Below the pieces are notes generated by a model that saw only the letters and a list, made by a program, of their open reading frames with translations, ran no database searches and was not told the DNA's origin. A stretch of 23,849 nt of DNA from a virus. Location: IMG/VR virus record IMGVR_UViG_3300030090_005839, positions 1-23,849 of that record; one strand, given 5' to 3'. The position numbers and the translations under genes are program-made. Below, piece after piece: positions 7,840 through 15,846 of this stretch (position 1 is the first letter of the stretch; every line of letters begins with the position of its first letter).

Positions 7840-9107
7840 TGGCAGTTACAAGAGAAGCTATACGTGGAGAGGTGCTGAAGCGGATTCGTGGCGGCATAAC
7901 AGGTACAGCAACAGGTGGAACTACAACCACTTGTGTTGTGGCTAATGATGTGCGATTTGATGACGGAGGAGGATCTATTCTTGACTCTACGTTATATGAA
8001 GGCGATTACATAAGATTTACCAGTGGCGATGAGGATGGCACTATTGCCTTGATTTCTGATTTCACGCCAAATGGTGGGACTTTAACTTTAAAGCCCACAC
8101 TGTCTAACGCTATTGCAAATACAAACACCTTTGAGATTCACAGGCGACTACACCCGAATGAGTTAGACGATTGTATTAGTCGTGCTTTAAGGGCTATGTA
8201 CTACGTAGACTTCTATCCGTTGTCTTTAGTTAGTGACCCTGACATGGAAGCAAGTGGTGTGTCTGGTTGGACTAATAGTAATGCTACTCCAACCAAAGAC
8301 ACAGATGCAGCAGATAATGTGGATGCGCTGGGTGGCGCTCAATCACTACAGGTAGTTACCTCTTCTACAAACGGATATAGCTATGTAGCTACTGTTGATG
8401 TGCAGTCAGAGTCAGCTTATAGCCTTTGGGTGATGGCTAAAGCAGATGGAGCTTTTACGGCTAGTGTAATCGCTTACGACCAAACTAATAGCGCAGCTAT
8501 TGATTCTAAGACGTGGGCACACAGGGACTGGGGCATTATTGAGTTCGGGTTTCAAACACCGAGTAATTGCGATCAAATAAGTATTAGATTGGGCGCCGAG
8601 GAAACTAGCGCTACGGTGCATTTTGATAACCTTATAGTTCAGCGCAATGCCAGGCACAGCTACGAGCTACCTTCTTGGCTAGCAAACCCTGAAGCAGACA
8701 TTATTGATATTGTTCGCTATAACGGTACTACTCCATTTAATTTAACTAGTTCATCTGTGCAAGACGACTCTCAGCTTGTATATAGCCCAACTGCTGCCAA
8801 CCCAGCATCGGTTGTGTTGGACACTGGGACTTCTGGTAAGCCTGTGTTTGTTAAAGCGGTTCGGCCTTTTCTCGCTGAAAACGGTGCCCTATCTACTGAC
8901 GCTACAACTACAGATGCTAATTTTGAATGGGTGTGCGCTAGGGCAGTTATTAATGCCTTCAAATTATTAAAAGATCAAGCTCCTGGTAGTGAAACTAGGG
9001 AATGGGAAAACCTGTACGCACAAGCCACCCGTGAGGCTCGTCGTCAAAATAGACGTTGGGATCCAAGGGGTGCTAACGCTGGTGGCAAAAAGCCCGAGGT
9101 ACGCTAA
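7839..9107 (+). CDS. Probable tail adaptor/connector protein with inserted jelly-roll-like domain
   Basis: The 422-aa protein begins with a helix (TREAIRGEVLKRIRGG) and a beta region. It has a helical segment LHPNELDDCISRALRAMYYV (about 107-126), and it ends in long helices rich in Arg (about 365-410, LYAQATREARRQNRRW). Helical ends of this kind are seen in podovirus adaptor proteins (T7 gp11-like). Between about 130 and 270 lies a domain that looks separate. It starts with SDPDMEASGVSGWT and ends with SATVHFDNLIVQ, a pattern typical of carbohydrate-binding jelly-roll modules. Start and end are shared TAATG junctions. The adaptor call is inference from order (before a large tail protein of about 800 aa); the jelly-roll reading is from sequence pattern. 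Confidence 0.6.
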   Translation: MAVTREAIRGEVLKRIRGGITGTATGGTTTTCVVANDVRFDDGGGSILDSTLYEGDYIRFTSGDEDGTIALISDFTPNGGTLTLKPTLSNAIANTNTFEIHRRLHPNELDDCISRALRAMYYVDFYPLSLVSDPDMEASGVSGWTNSNATPTKDTDAADNVDALGGAQSLQVVTSSTNGYSYVATVDVQSESAYSLWVMAKADGAFTASVIAYDQTNSAAIDSKTWAHRDWGIIEFGFQTPSNCDQISIRLGAEETSATVHFDNLIVQRNARHSYELPSWLANPEADIIDIVRYNGTTPFNLTSSSVQDDSQLVYSPTAANPASVVLDTGTSGKPVFVKAVRPFLAENGALSTDATTTDANFEWVCARAVINAFKLLKDQAPGSETREWENLYAQATREARRQNRRWDPRGANAGGKKPEVR

Positions 9108-11545
9108 TGCCCCCTCGCAAAGCAACCTGGGATGTTAAGATAAATGGTGTTGGATATCAATTAGCAAATGCTGGGCCTGTAACGCCCGATGGTGGTATAA
9201 GGCCTTCTTATGGGGAGCAATCTATTGAGTACCCTGCTGCTCGTCAGGCTAGCGGAACTCAAAGCTATGGAAACTGGCCAGCGCAAGTGGAAGCCGTCTG
9301 GCTGGTTACGGATGCGTCTGAGGGTTTCGGCCAGAAAGTATTTGATAGCGCCAATGGTCGCTATTATTACGGTTTTGCAGACACTCGCATCCCTGGACAA
9401 GTCACTCTTCCGCCCCAAGTAAACTCCACAGCAGTTACCGCTGAAGTTCGTATTTTCGATCACTTTGAGCGCACGATTAGTGGTACAGATACATTGTTTC
9501 TGTGTGCTGGCCGATACGTTAAATACCTTACAGATCCTACCAGTCCCGATGCTAACTCCAAGGATTTAGGAACTGGAGTCAATGCTACTAGTGCTGCGAC
9601 TTTCCAGGGAGGGCACCACACACCGCTAACATTTGTAGCACAGCAAATGGCGACTGGTGTTCCGCAGCCGTACTACACCTACGACGGTAGCTCAAACACA
9701 GGGACTTGGGCGCTAGATTCCAGGGATAGTACTGTAGCGCCACGAGATTGTGTCTTTTCGGACAATGGCTCATTTACCGTTGATAATGCAGCTCCAATGA
9801 CACTGACGTTAAGTAGCCTCAATGCCTCACAAGACAAGGTTTATGTGACAGGGACACAGCCATTTGAGGGCATCAAGGTGGATATGAACGCTGCTAACGC
9901 CGATACCACCACATTAACCGTAAAGTATTACAACGGTAGTGCCTACACAGCGGTGTCAAGCCTGAGTGACGGAACTTCGGCAAGCAGCACATCTTTTAAT
10001 CAGGACGGCAGTATTACATGGACGCTACCTACTGACTGGGTTCCTGACACTATTACGGATAGTTCTGATTCAACAGTGTCAAGTAATGGGTACCACGTCG
10101 AACTAACCTGGAATAACAACTTTGACAGTGATGTAACTACCACGGATATAGATTTAATACAGCGTGACACTGCTTTGTTCTTTGAAGTCCATAACGAGAA
10201 ACTATTTAGAATTAGTAAGGAGTCTGATGGGTTTAAGTTAAGCACCAGTGTTGATGGGGCGCTAACTGCGACCTGGCAAGCCGTAGCCACTGTCACAGAC
10301 CTTAGCAACCCCGTGACAAACATGAAGTCTGCTGGGAATAGGCTTTACATTACCAGTGAAAAAGGGCTGCACGTTCTAGCAGGCAACGGAGCATCTATTT
10401 CTAACGAGGTATGGCCTCACCCACGAGACTTCAGGGATGCTAGCAATGGTATTGGTGGCTCTGCATGGAGAGGGCAGTTCTGGTCGCCATCAAGGTTTGG
10501 TCTATACGCCTTTAGTGACACCAATGGGTACATTGTTATTAACACTAAAGTAAACCCTGCTGCGTTATTAGAAAATGATAGTCCGATCGCAGGGAAAGTA
10601 ACTTGTTTTGCTGGAGACGACTTCTTCGGGTACGCGATTGTTCGTAATGAGGAAGACTCAAAGTCCTATTTACTAAGTTATAACTTTGACAATGAATCCT
10701 GGCATACTTTAGTTGATTTAGGTGACATTACATCCAGGCAGATGTGGGTATCTGATGTGGGCCATGCTAGTAACCCATTGTTGTATTTTGCTGCTGGCGA
10801 CGACATTAGGTATGTGGTACTACCAAGGCACTCACCTAACCCGTTACAGGATTCTAATTGTCGCTTTGATACAAGCTCTACTAACGTTGGCCAAATCTAC
10901 TTGGGTCGATTTAATGCAGCTTTTGAATACGAAATTAAAGCGTTCCTTACAGGTAAGGTTATGGCTGACAACATGTCATCTACCGAAACACTTACTTATG
11001 AGTACCGTGTTGTAGATGGCGGAAGCTGGAATTCCCTTAGCTCCTTCCAGGTTAGCCCTGTTGGAACAGCTAACTTTGGCACGACAGTTGTTGCTAGGTG
11101 GATTGAGGTGCGAGCCACTTTAGCCTCTGGCTCTACGTCGACGACCCCTGTTCTTCGCAGTGTTTACACCTCGTTTAACATTAGGTTCCCCTTTAAAAGA
11201 ACCTTTAACGTTGCAGTACAGTTACGGGAGTTAGGCTCAGAAAACCAGGGGCGTATAAATCAAGTTGGCAAAATAGCTACATTCAAAGATACTTTAAAGA
11301 CAGCAATGTCCAGTTCGTCTCCAATCGAATTTATTCCGTTGGATAAAACTGAGTCATTAGAAGTAATTGCTGTGGATTACCGTGTGTTTTCCATCAATAA
11401 TACGGCGAGTAAATCGCCAGAATATATAGGATACTGCGAATTTATAGAGCATCAGGCCACAGTGAGAGGTACTCATGCAAGATTGAGTGCTTACACACAC
11501 GCTGCATTAGCGGCATATACGCATGAGGAGCTACAGACGCTTTAA
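9107..11545 (+). CDS. Large beta-rich tail protein, possibly tail nozzle (tubular protein B-like)
   Basis: The 812-aa protein has many short beta-strand segments, and regularly spaced aromatic and Gly/Asp turns suggest a beta-propeller core (about 330-560, including LFRISKESDGFKL, LYITSEKGLHVLAGNG, FGLYAFSDTNGYIVIN). Size and place, directly after a putative adaptor and before a fibre, match the nozzle protein of short-tailed phages (T7 gp12 is of similar length). I did not recognise a diagnostic motif. The C-terminus has a short internal repeat: SAYTHAALAAYTHEEL. GAGG precedes the ATG, which shares a TAATG with the upstream gene. Confidence 0.65.
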   Translation: MPPRKATWDVKINGVGYQLANAGPVTPDGGIRPSYGEQSIEYPAARQASGTQSYGNWPAQVEAVWLVTDASEGFGQKVFDSANGRYYYGFADTRIPGQVTLPPQVNSTAVTAEVRIFDHFERTISGTDTLFLCAGRYVKYLTDPTSPDANSKDLGTGVNATSAATFQGGHHTPLTFVAQQMATGVPQPYYTYDGSSNTGTWALDSRDSTVAPRDCVFSDNGSFTVDNAAPMTLTLSSLNASQDKVYVTGTQPFEGIKVDMNAANADTTTLTVKYYNGSAYTAVSSLSDGTSASSTSFNQDGSITWTLPTDWVPDTITDSSDSTVSSNGYHVELTWNNNFDSDVTTTDIDLIQRDTALFFEVHNEKLFRISKESDGFKLSTSVDGALTATWQAVATVTDLSNPVTNMKSAGNRLYITSEKGLHVLAGNGASISNEVWPHPRDFRDASNGIGGSAWRGQFWSPSRFGLYAFSDTNGYIVINTKVNPAALLENDSPIAGKVTCFAGDDFFGYAIVRNEEDSKSYLLSYNFDNESWHTLVDLGDITSRQMWVSDVGHASNPLLYFAAGDDIRYVVLPRHSPNPLQDSNCRFDTSSTNVGQIYLGRFNAAFEYEIKAFLTGKVMADNMSSTETLTYEYRVVDGGSWNSLSSFQVSPVGTANFGTTVVARWIEVRATLASGSTSTTPVLRSVYTSFNIRFPFKRTFNVAVQLRELGSENQGRINQVGKIATFKDTLKTAMSSSSPIEFIPLDKTESLEVIAVDYRVFSINNTASKSPEYIGYCEFIEHQATVRGTHARLSAYTHAALAAYTHEELQTL

Positions 11546-11555
11546 GTAGGAGTTT

Positions 11556-12782
11556 ATGAGTACATCAACAGAAGGAATAGCACTTACAAAACCAGCAACA
11601 ACTGAGACTTATGATGTCTCTATTGTTAATGCAAACTCTGACCTTATAGCTAACTTATTGTTTGGTGGAGACAAGGGGTCAGATGCTAGTAGCGCAACAG
11701 CCCTTGTCATAGGTGACGGTAGTGTGTTTGACGTAACTGGGACAACAACTATTACTAGTATTGACGCTGCAAAGAACTATGCAGGTCGCGTAGTCCTGTT
11801 GCAATTTGATGGTGCGCTTACATTTACAAATAACACTACAACCTTAAAGCTACCTGGTAACGCAAATATAACTACCGCTGCTGGGGATCTAGCACTAATG
11901 GTTTCTGAAGGTAGTGATAACTGGCGTTGCGCTGTGTACACCAAGTATTCAGGCGCTGCTATAAAGATAGCGGATGAAAGCGTTGACTCGGATGCGTTTG
12001 TGGACGGTAGTATTGATGCAGCGCATATAGCTTCAAATGCAGTGACCACTGCGAAGATTAACGCAGATGCTGTAACGGGAGCTAAGATTGCCGATGATGC
12101 ATTAGACAGCGAGCATTACACGGATGGCTCAATTGATACAGCCCATCTTGCAGCCGATGCGGTCACAGGAGCCAAGATAGCTGACGACGCTCTTGACTCT
12201 GAGCACTACACTGATGGATCAATTGATACCGCACATATAGCAGACAACCAGGTCACGCTTGCGAAATTATCTGATGGGACACAAGGCGGCATCCTCTATT
12301 ACGCAAGCGGCGGTGCGCCAACAGAACTCTCCGCTGGAACTAGTGGTTATTTTCTTAAAACACAAGGTGGGTCAGCTAACCCTGTTTGGGCAGAAGTAAC
12401 CTCTATTTCACAGGCGAACCAATCTGCTATTGAAGGCGAAACAAATGAAGATACTTATATCCCGCCTGATCTGATAAAACATAGTCCTGGCGTTGCCAAG
12501 TTTTACGTAAAGTTTAATTATAGTGGAACTGTGCAGGGAACAGCTTATAATACAACTAGTGTTGCTGATAATGGTACAGGTGATTTAACGGTGACAATTG
12601 CAGATGACTTTAGTAGTGCCAACTGGGTAGCAGGATACACCACTGAAACTGCGTACACCAGATCGACAAATATTGAAAATGGTGGGCAAGCCGCTGGTAC
12701 ACTCCGTATAAGAACAACGGACAACAATGGAACTGCCTCCGATGGAAACTACGCCCATGTATTCGGGCTTGGAGATCAATAA
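11556..12782 (+). CDS. Tail fibre / receptor-binding protein with tandem repeats
   Basis: In this 408-aa protein, residues 1-130 form a beta-rich N-terminal domain, presumably for virion attachment. Residues about 140-235 hold a 30-aa repeat with two near-identical copies (core GAKIADDALDSEHYTDGSID) and degenerate units on both sides. Repeats of this TxAKIADxAxxSxH kind form triple-stranded fibre shafts in many phages. SAGTSGYFLKTQGG (about 265-278) is another common fibre motif. The last 120 residues probably form a host-contact tip. A good GTAGGAG lies 5 nt before the ATG. The gene ends in TAATG shared with the putative chaperone gene. Confidence 0.85.
   Translation: MSTSTEGIALTKPATTETYDVSIVNANSDLIANLLFGGDKGSDASSATALVIGDGSVFDVTGTTTITSIDAAKNYAGRVVLLQFDGALTFTNNTTTLKLPGNANITTAAGDLALMVSEGSDNWRCAVYTKYSGAAIKIADESVDSDAFVDGSIDAAHIASNAVTTAKINADAVTGAKIADDALDSEHYTDGSIDTAHLAADAVTGAKIADDALDSEHYTDGSIDTAHIADNQVTLAKLSDGTQGGILYYASGGAPTELSAGTSGYFLKTQGGSANPVWAEVTSISQANQSAIEGETNEDTYIPPDLIKHSPGVAKFYVKFNYSGTVQGTAYNTTSVADNGTGDLTVTIADDFSSANWVAGYTTETAYTRSTNIENGGQAAGTLRIRTTDNNGTASDGNYAHVFGLGDQ
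12063..12242 (+). repeat. Two tandem 90-bp repeat units in the fibre gene
   Basis: Units 12063-12152 and 12153-12242 encode 30 residues each, identical at 29. By my count 17 of the 29 conserved codons differ at silent positions. A degenerate unit (DGSIDAAHIA, then TAKINADAV) precedes them and a partial one (ADNQVTLAKL) follows. Confidence 0.9.
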
Positions 12783-13258
12783 TGGCTGATAAACGCATTG
12801 TCTACGCTGATCCATCCACTTCTAATGTGGTTGTAGTAACGCCAACAGCGGTTAGGTTAGAGGGTGAATCAGACGATGATTACGCCAATAGAGTTGCAGG
12901 TCTGGTCGTACCTAATGGAGTGGCTCATTCAGTAGTAAACTTTGACTCATTACCAACCGACAGAAACTTTCGCAATGACTGGGCTATATCAGGCGGATCT
13001 GTGAGTGTAGATATGGCTGCTGCAAGAACTACACATATGAACAACATCCGCACAGCCCGTAATAAGAAGCTAGAAGAACTAGATGTAACTTTTATGAGGG
13101 CTGTTGAGGCTGCTGATAGTGACGCGCAGGCTTCTACTGCAACAGAAAAGCAAGCCCTACGAGATATACCAGCGACGTTTGATCTTTCAGGCTTTGACAA
13201 TGCTGCAGATCTTTACGCTGCATGGCCTGACGGGTTGCCGAGACCCGCAGAAGGCTAA
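12782..13258 (+). CDS. Probable tail-fibre assembly chaperone
   Basis: The 158-aa protein has an N-terminal beta part (about 1-75). The C-terminal part (about 85-150) follows the pattern of phage tail assembly chaperone proteins: helix with RTARNKKLEELD, then a variable stretch, then EKQALRDIPATFDLSG and a Trp-Pro near the end (AAWPDGL). In that family, R-x-x-R-x-x-x-L-x-x-x-D followed by ALRDIP is characteristic. These proteins help fold or trimerise the fibre and usually sit directly after its gene, as here. GGAG lies 7 nt before the ATG, which overlaps the fibre stop (TAATG). The fibre and chaperone genes may be exchanged together as a host-range unit (inference). Confidence 0.65.
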   Translation: MADKRIVYADPSTSNVVVVTPTAVRLEGESDDDYANRVAGLVVPNGVAHSVVNFDSLPTDRNFRNDWAISGGSVSVDMAAARTTHMNNIRTARNKKLEELDVTFMRAVEAADSDAQASTATEKQALRDIPATFDLSGFDNAADLYAAWPDGLPRPAEG

Positions 13259-13275
13259 CACTTAGTGGTGCAGAG

Positions 13276-13479
13276 ATGAATCGAAAGCACCGATCACATG
13301 CTTATAGTCCCGCTGGCAACTTACTTCCGCCAGAAGTGTTAATAAAAATCCTAGAAAATGATATGATTCATTTAGAGGAACGAGTTGGTCGTATTGAAAA
13401 GCTCGTTTGGGCGGGTAACTGTGGTGTTATTGCTGTACTAGTCTCTGTTGTATTGCAGATGCTGGGAATGGGCCTATGA
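13276..13479 (+). CDS. XhlA-like lysis-associated membrane protein
   Basis: The 67-aa protein has a basic N-terminus, then an amphipathic helix (about 18-44, ILENDMIHLEERVGRIEKLV). One C-terminal transmembrane segment follows (about 46-66, AGNCGVIAVLVSVVLQMLG). A short coiled coil followed by a C-terminal membrane helix is the layout of XhlA-type proteins, which act with holins and endolysins at the cytoplasmic membrane. The amidase gene 150 bp downstream supports a lysis role. The Shine-Dalgarno is weak. It could itself be the holin. Confidence 0.65.
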   Translation: MNRKHRSHAYSPAGNLLPPEVLIKILENDMIHLEERVGRIEKLVWAGNCGVIAVLVSVVLQMLGMGL

Positions 13480-13480
13480 A

Positions 13481-13612
13481 ATGTTTCGCAGATTTATGTG
13501 TTGGTTACAATTACATGACTGGTTTTTAGTAGTAGACTCTGGCGGTCACGCTTTAATTTGTAATTGGTGCGGAAAGCATCATAGGAAGTATCGTAATTGG
13601 AAGGATGAATAG
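13481..13612 (+). CDS. 43-aa Cys/His microprotein in the lysis block
   Basis: The frame runs from ATG at 13481, one base after the previous TGA, to TAG at 13610-13612; that TAG overlaps the AGGAG used by the endolysin. The protein contains LHDWFLVV (11-18), then CNWC at 27-30 followed by GKHH at 31-34, and a basic tail. The HDW ... C-x-x-C-G layout resembles small phage proteins such as the DUF1660 type (from memory), which probably bind a metal ion. Only one CxxC plus His residues is present, so zinc binding is plausible but unproven. The seamless fit between two genes argues that it is real. Confidence 0.55.
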   Translation: MFRRFMCWLQLHDWFLVVDSGGHALICNWCGKHHRKYRNWKDE

Positions 13613-13622
13613 GAGTTAGTAA

Positions 13623-14435
13623 ATGGCTAAAGGTATTGTAGTTGTTGATGCGGGACATGGAGGGAAAGACCCTGGGGCTTTAGGTCATGGGCTTAGGGAA
13701 GCGGATGTGAATTTGGGTGTTGCTTTGGAAATGCGTCGTAGGCTTATAGCTCGTGATTACACTGTTTTATTAACCCGTATGAAAGATGAGTTCATCCCCT
13801 TGGGTGAGCGTCAGGTTACGGGGCAAATGGCAGACTGCTTTGTTTCTATTCATTGCAATGCTTTCAATGGGGCAGCTCATGGGCAGGAGGTGTGGTACCA
13901 AAAGGGTGACCCTACAAGTAAGGACTTTGCTTCTATTCTTAATAGGTACATGGTTGGCCAGTTCCCAGCTATACGTGACAGGGGATTAAAGGAAGGAAGC
14001 CCAGAAAACTACACAGACTGGTATACATTTGATTCAGGTAAAGCTGACTGCTTAGTCGAGTTAGGGTTTATAGATAACGTAAAAGACGCCAAGTTTTTAG
14101 AAAGAAAATATTGGAATGATTGGGCCTTGGCTTTAACGAATGCAATAGACCAGTATGTTTCTGGGCAAGCTCCTACTGACACAACTCCATTACCAGCAGA
14201 AGATAAGTCGGTCAATATTCCGCAAGGGCAACCGCAAAACAGCTCTGAATACGACCGTATGATTAAGTATGAAGCAATGGTACAGCGTGTGTTAAATCAC
14301 GTATTACCGCATCGTCATTTACTTCCTGCTGATGCTCAAAAATTACTACGTCGTGACGAAATAGAATTCGTTTATGATCGTGGGCATATTAACGAGGAAG
14401 AACGAGACCGCTTAATCACTGAAGAAGGTTTGTAG
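13623..14435 (+). CDS. Endolysin: N-acetylmuramoyl-L-alanine amidase (Amidase_3)
   Basis: The 270-aa enzyme would cut the bond between N-acetylmuramic acid and L-alanine in peptidoglycan at the end of infection. The catalytic domain is about residues 4-175. Zinc ligands of the family are present in order: His12 (VDAGHGG), Glu26 (READ) and His77 (SIHCNAF); Glu146 in VELGFIDN is the catalytic glutamate. A linker rich in Pro/Thr/Gln (about 178-205) leads to a C-terminal helical domain (about 208-270, YDRMIKYEAMVQRVLNH and HLLPADAQKLLRRDE), unfamiliar to me, that may bind cell wall or regulate activity. No signal peptide is present, so release depends on a holin. AGGAG (13611-13615) lies 7 nt before the ATG. 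Confidence 0.93.
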   Translation: MAKGIVVVDAGHGGKDPGALGHGLREADVNLGVALEMRRRLIARDYTVLLTRMKDEFIPLGERQVTGQMADCFVSIHCNAFNGAAHGQEVWYQKGDPTSKDFASILNRYMVGQFPAIRDRGLKEGSPENYTDWYTFDSGKADCLVELGFIDNVKDAKFLERKYWNDWALALTNAIDQYVSGQAPTDTTPLPAEDKSVNIPQGQPQNSSEYDRMIKYEAMVQRVLNHVLPHRHLLPADAQKLLRRDEIEFVYDRGHINEEERDRLITEEGL

Positions 14436-14437
14436 TG

Positions 14438-14671
14438 ATGCGGGCCAATGGATTCGGCCCGTTTCAGGATGCGGACCTAAGTACGAAGTATTGCTTTTTG
14501 TGCGGAAAAGAAATTAAGAACCTCCCTCCCTTTCTCGTAGAAATGACCTCAGTATCTACCAATGACGACAATAATGCTTTTGTTGGTGCTACATACCACC
14601 CTGAGTGTTATATAGAGAAGAACTCAATCGGATTCCACTACGAGGAATCTGGACATATCGACGAAGCCTAA
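14438..14671 (+). CDS. Small zinc-ribbon-like protein
   Basis: This 77-aa protein has CFLC near residues 18-21 and a later HPEC (C-x-x-C ... H-x-x-C), a typical treble-clef or zinc-ribbon ligand set. The rest is acidic. I place the start at ATG 14438; a GTG at 14435 overlaps the amidase stop and is also possible. AAGG lies upstream at workable spacing. It is the last plus-strand gene of the structural block, and its stop overlaps the end of the convergent resolvase gene by 4 bp. Role unknown; DNA binding or a lysis function are both possible. Confidence 0.65.
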   Translation: MRANGFGPFQDADLSTKYCFLCGKEIKNLPPFLVEMTSVSTNDDNNAFVGATYHPECYIEKNSIGFHYEESGHIDEA

Positions 14672-15075
14672 ACCTTTTCTGCTCTTCGGCGGACTATCTG
14701 CACTTCCATCAAGTCTGTCGGCCCATACCTTCGATCTGTTGTGAATTCGAACTTGGAGTCGTCTACCCCTAATGCCTCCTGAAGTGCGTCCCCGAGACAC
14801 TTAACAGCGTTGTCCACATCTGACCTTCTATATGTTGAGCGTTGCCAGGTGAGGAAGATGCGCAGGTATGATTCTCGTTTAGGCATTGGAACAGGAATAG
14901 CCCAGTCGCCGTTTTTCTTTATGGCCGATTCTACGATCTTTTTTACCTCGGCAATTTGAGCTTTGTACTCTTTCGTTCTAGCCAAGGCACAACGACTACC
15001 TTTGCGTATTAAGATCAGCCTTGCGTTACCCGACAGGGGCTTGCCAGGAATTGTGAACTCTAGCGTTTCGCTCAT
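14668..15075 (-). CDS. rusA-like: RusA-family Holliday junction resolvase
   Basis: This 135-aa protein starts FTIPGKPLSGNAR (7-19), the usual RusA opening. It carries the active-site pattern DVDNAVKCLGDAL: Asp86, Asp88, Asn89, Lys92 and Asp96, with further acidic residues at 105-106. RusA dimers cut four-way DNA junctions with Mg2+, resolving recombination or replication intermediates before packaging. I chose the ATG at 15075 because the family begins there and an AAGGGAA site precedes it. This leaves a 50-bp overlap with the end of the upstream gene. It is the last gene of its minus-strand block, ending tail-to-tail with the structural block. Confidence 0.88.
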   Translation of the reverse strand: MSETLEFTIPGKPLSGNARLILIRKGSRCALARTKEYKAQIAEVKKIVESAIKKNGDWAIPVPMPKRESYLRIFLTWQRSTYRRSDVDNAVKCLGDALQEALGVDDSKFEFTTDRRYGPTDLMEVQIVRRRAEKV

Positions 15076-15532
15076 GAGTCTGGTTCCCTTCAACTGTGTA
15101 GCTAATAGTGACCATGATACCACCTCGGAGCACAGCTTTGGGATCAAGCTCCTTCATTAAAGTGGGAGTGAGGTCTATAACCCTTCCGTGCATCCGCCAG
15201 TCAGGGTGAGTGTCGCCCGCCCACATAGCATCAAGACACAGGCACTGAACCTCGTTACCGTTATTGGCCCTGACAGTAATCCATTTACCTAGTGGAGAAT
15301 ACCTCCCCTGCCTGTTTTCCCACATCACTCTATGCAATGCACAAGACCGTTGCCAGTCATGGCCTACTGGATAACGTATTTCACCCCAGCTTTCCCGTAG
15401 CCTGGCGGTCTCCTCCCAGGGGTAGTAGGCATTGCCTACATGAGTGGCTAGTCCGTATTTCTCGTGATACGTCAGGCCATCTGGAGCTGTCCACACGATC
15501 CAGCCTAGCACCATAGCCATTAACCAGCCCAT
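15026..15532 (-). CDS. RlpA-like double-psi beta-barrel protein with N-terminal membrane/signal segment
   Basis: In this 168-aa protein, residues 1-15 (MGWLMAMVLGWIVWTA) are hydrophobic, a signal peptide or anchor lacking the usual basic start. Residues about 25-145 follow the order of RlpA-like double-psi barrels: GLATHVGNAYYPW near the start, a small-residue/His turn, GKWITVRANNGNEVQ, the Asp in CLDAMWAGD, then HGRVIDLTPTLMKEL and a closing GGIMVTISY. RlpA proteins cut glycan strands lacking stem peptides, so an exported wall-active role is suggested. Its place next to recombination genes is odd. Residue-level activity cannot be confirmed, as the family DRGP motif is not intact. GAGAGG lies upstream of the ATG. 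Confidence 0.6.
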   Translation of the reverse strand: MGWLMAMVLGWIVWTAPDGLTYHEKYGLATHVGNAYYPWEETARLRESWGEIRYPVGHDWQRSCALHRVMWENRQGRYSPLGKWITVRANNGNEVQCLCLDAMWAGDTHPDWRMHGRVIDLTPTLMKELDPKAVLRGGIMVTISYTVEGNQTHERNARVHNSWQAPVG

Positions 15533-15535
15533 AAT

Positions 15536-15826
15536 TTAGTAGCCTCTCTCCCTTCGCAGACGTTCCATTGCTCGTTTAGAATAAGCACGTTGTCTCTCAG
15601 TAGTATGCTGCCCCACCCTTTTTAACCACCGCCTGTTTTCAGCCTCCTGCTTTTTATATATTTTAGTTATAGAAAGGCCCACTTGGGTTGAATTCATTTC
15701 CTTTTCCACAGCATCATGAACCAATCCTATTTCCTTGCGCTCCTTTAATGATAGAGACGTTGCTTCCTCAATTTGCTTATCAATTTCTTTAAACTCTTCT
15801 TGTGTAGGCAGTTTGTATTTGGGCAA
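15536..15826 (-). CDS. Small basic helical protein, function unknown
   Basis: The 96-aa protein is highly charged and predicted almost all helical, with an acidic first half (EEFKEIDKQIEEA) and a basic, Arg-rich end (RQRAYSKRAMERLRRERGY). The basic tail could touch nucleic acid. No motif is recognised. The start is TTG at 15826, supported by GAGG 5 nt upstream; no in-frame ATG lies nearby before a stop. It is followed 3 bp later by the RlpA-like gene. Confidence 0.6.
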   Translation of the reverse strand: MPKYKLPTQEEFKEIDKQIEEATSLSLKERKEIGLVHDAVEKEMNSTQVGLSITKIYKKQEAENRRWLKRVGQHTTERQRAYSKRAMERLRRERGY

Positions 15827-15846
15827 TTCATCCTCATTTTATTACC

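Noticed and set aside
7523-7930. 135-codon minus-strand frame across two small structural genes
   Set aside because: No start context, Leu/Val/Pro-rich shadow, and it crosses the junction of two coupled plus-strand genes.
11556-12782. Possible diversity-generating retroelement acting on the fibre gene
   Set aside because: No reverse transcriptase and no template repeat with A-specific differences were seen; the repeats differ mostly at silent sites.
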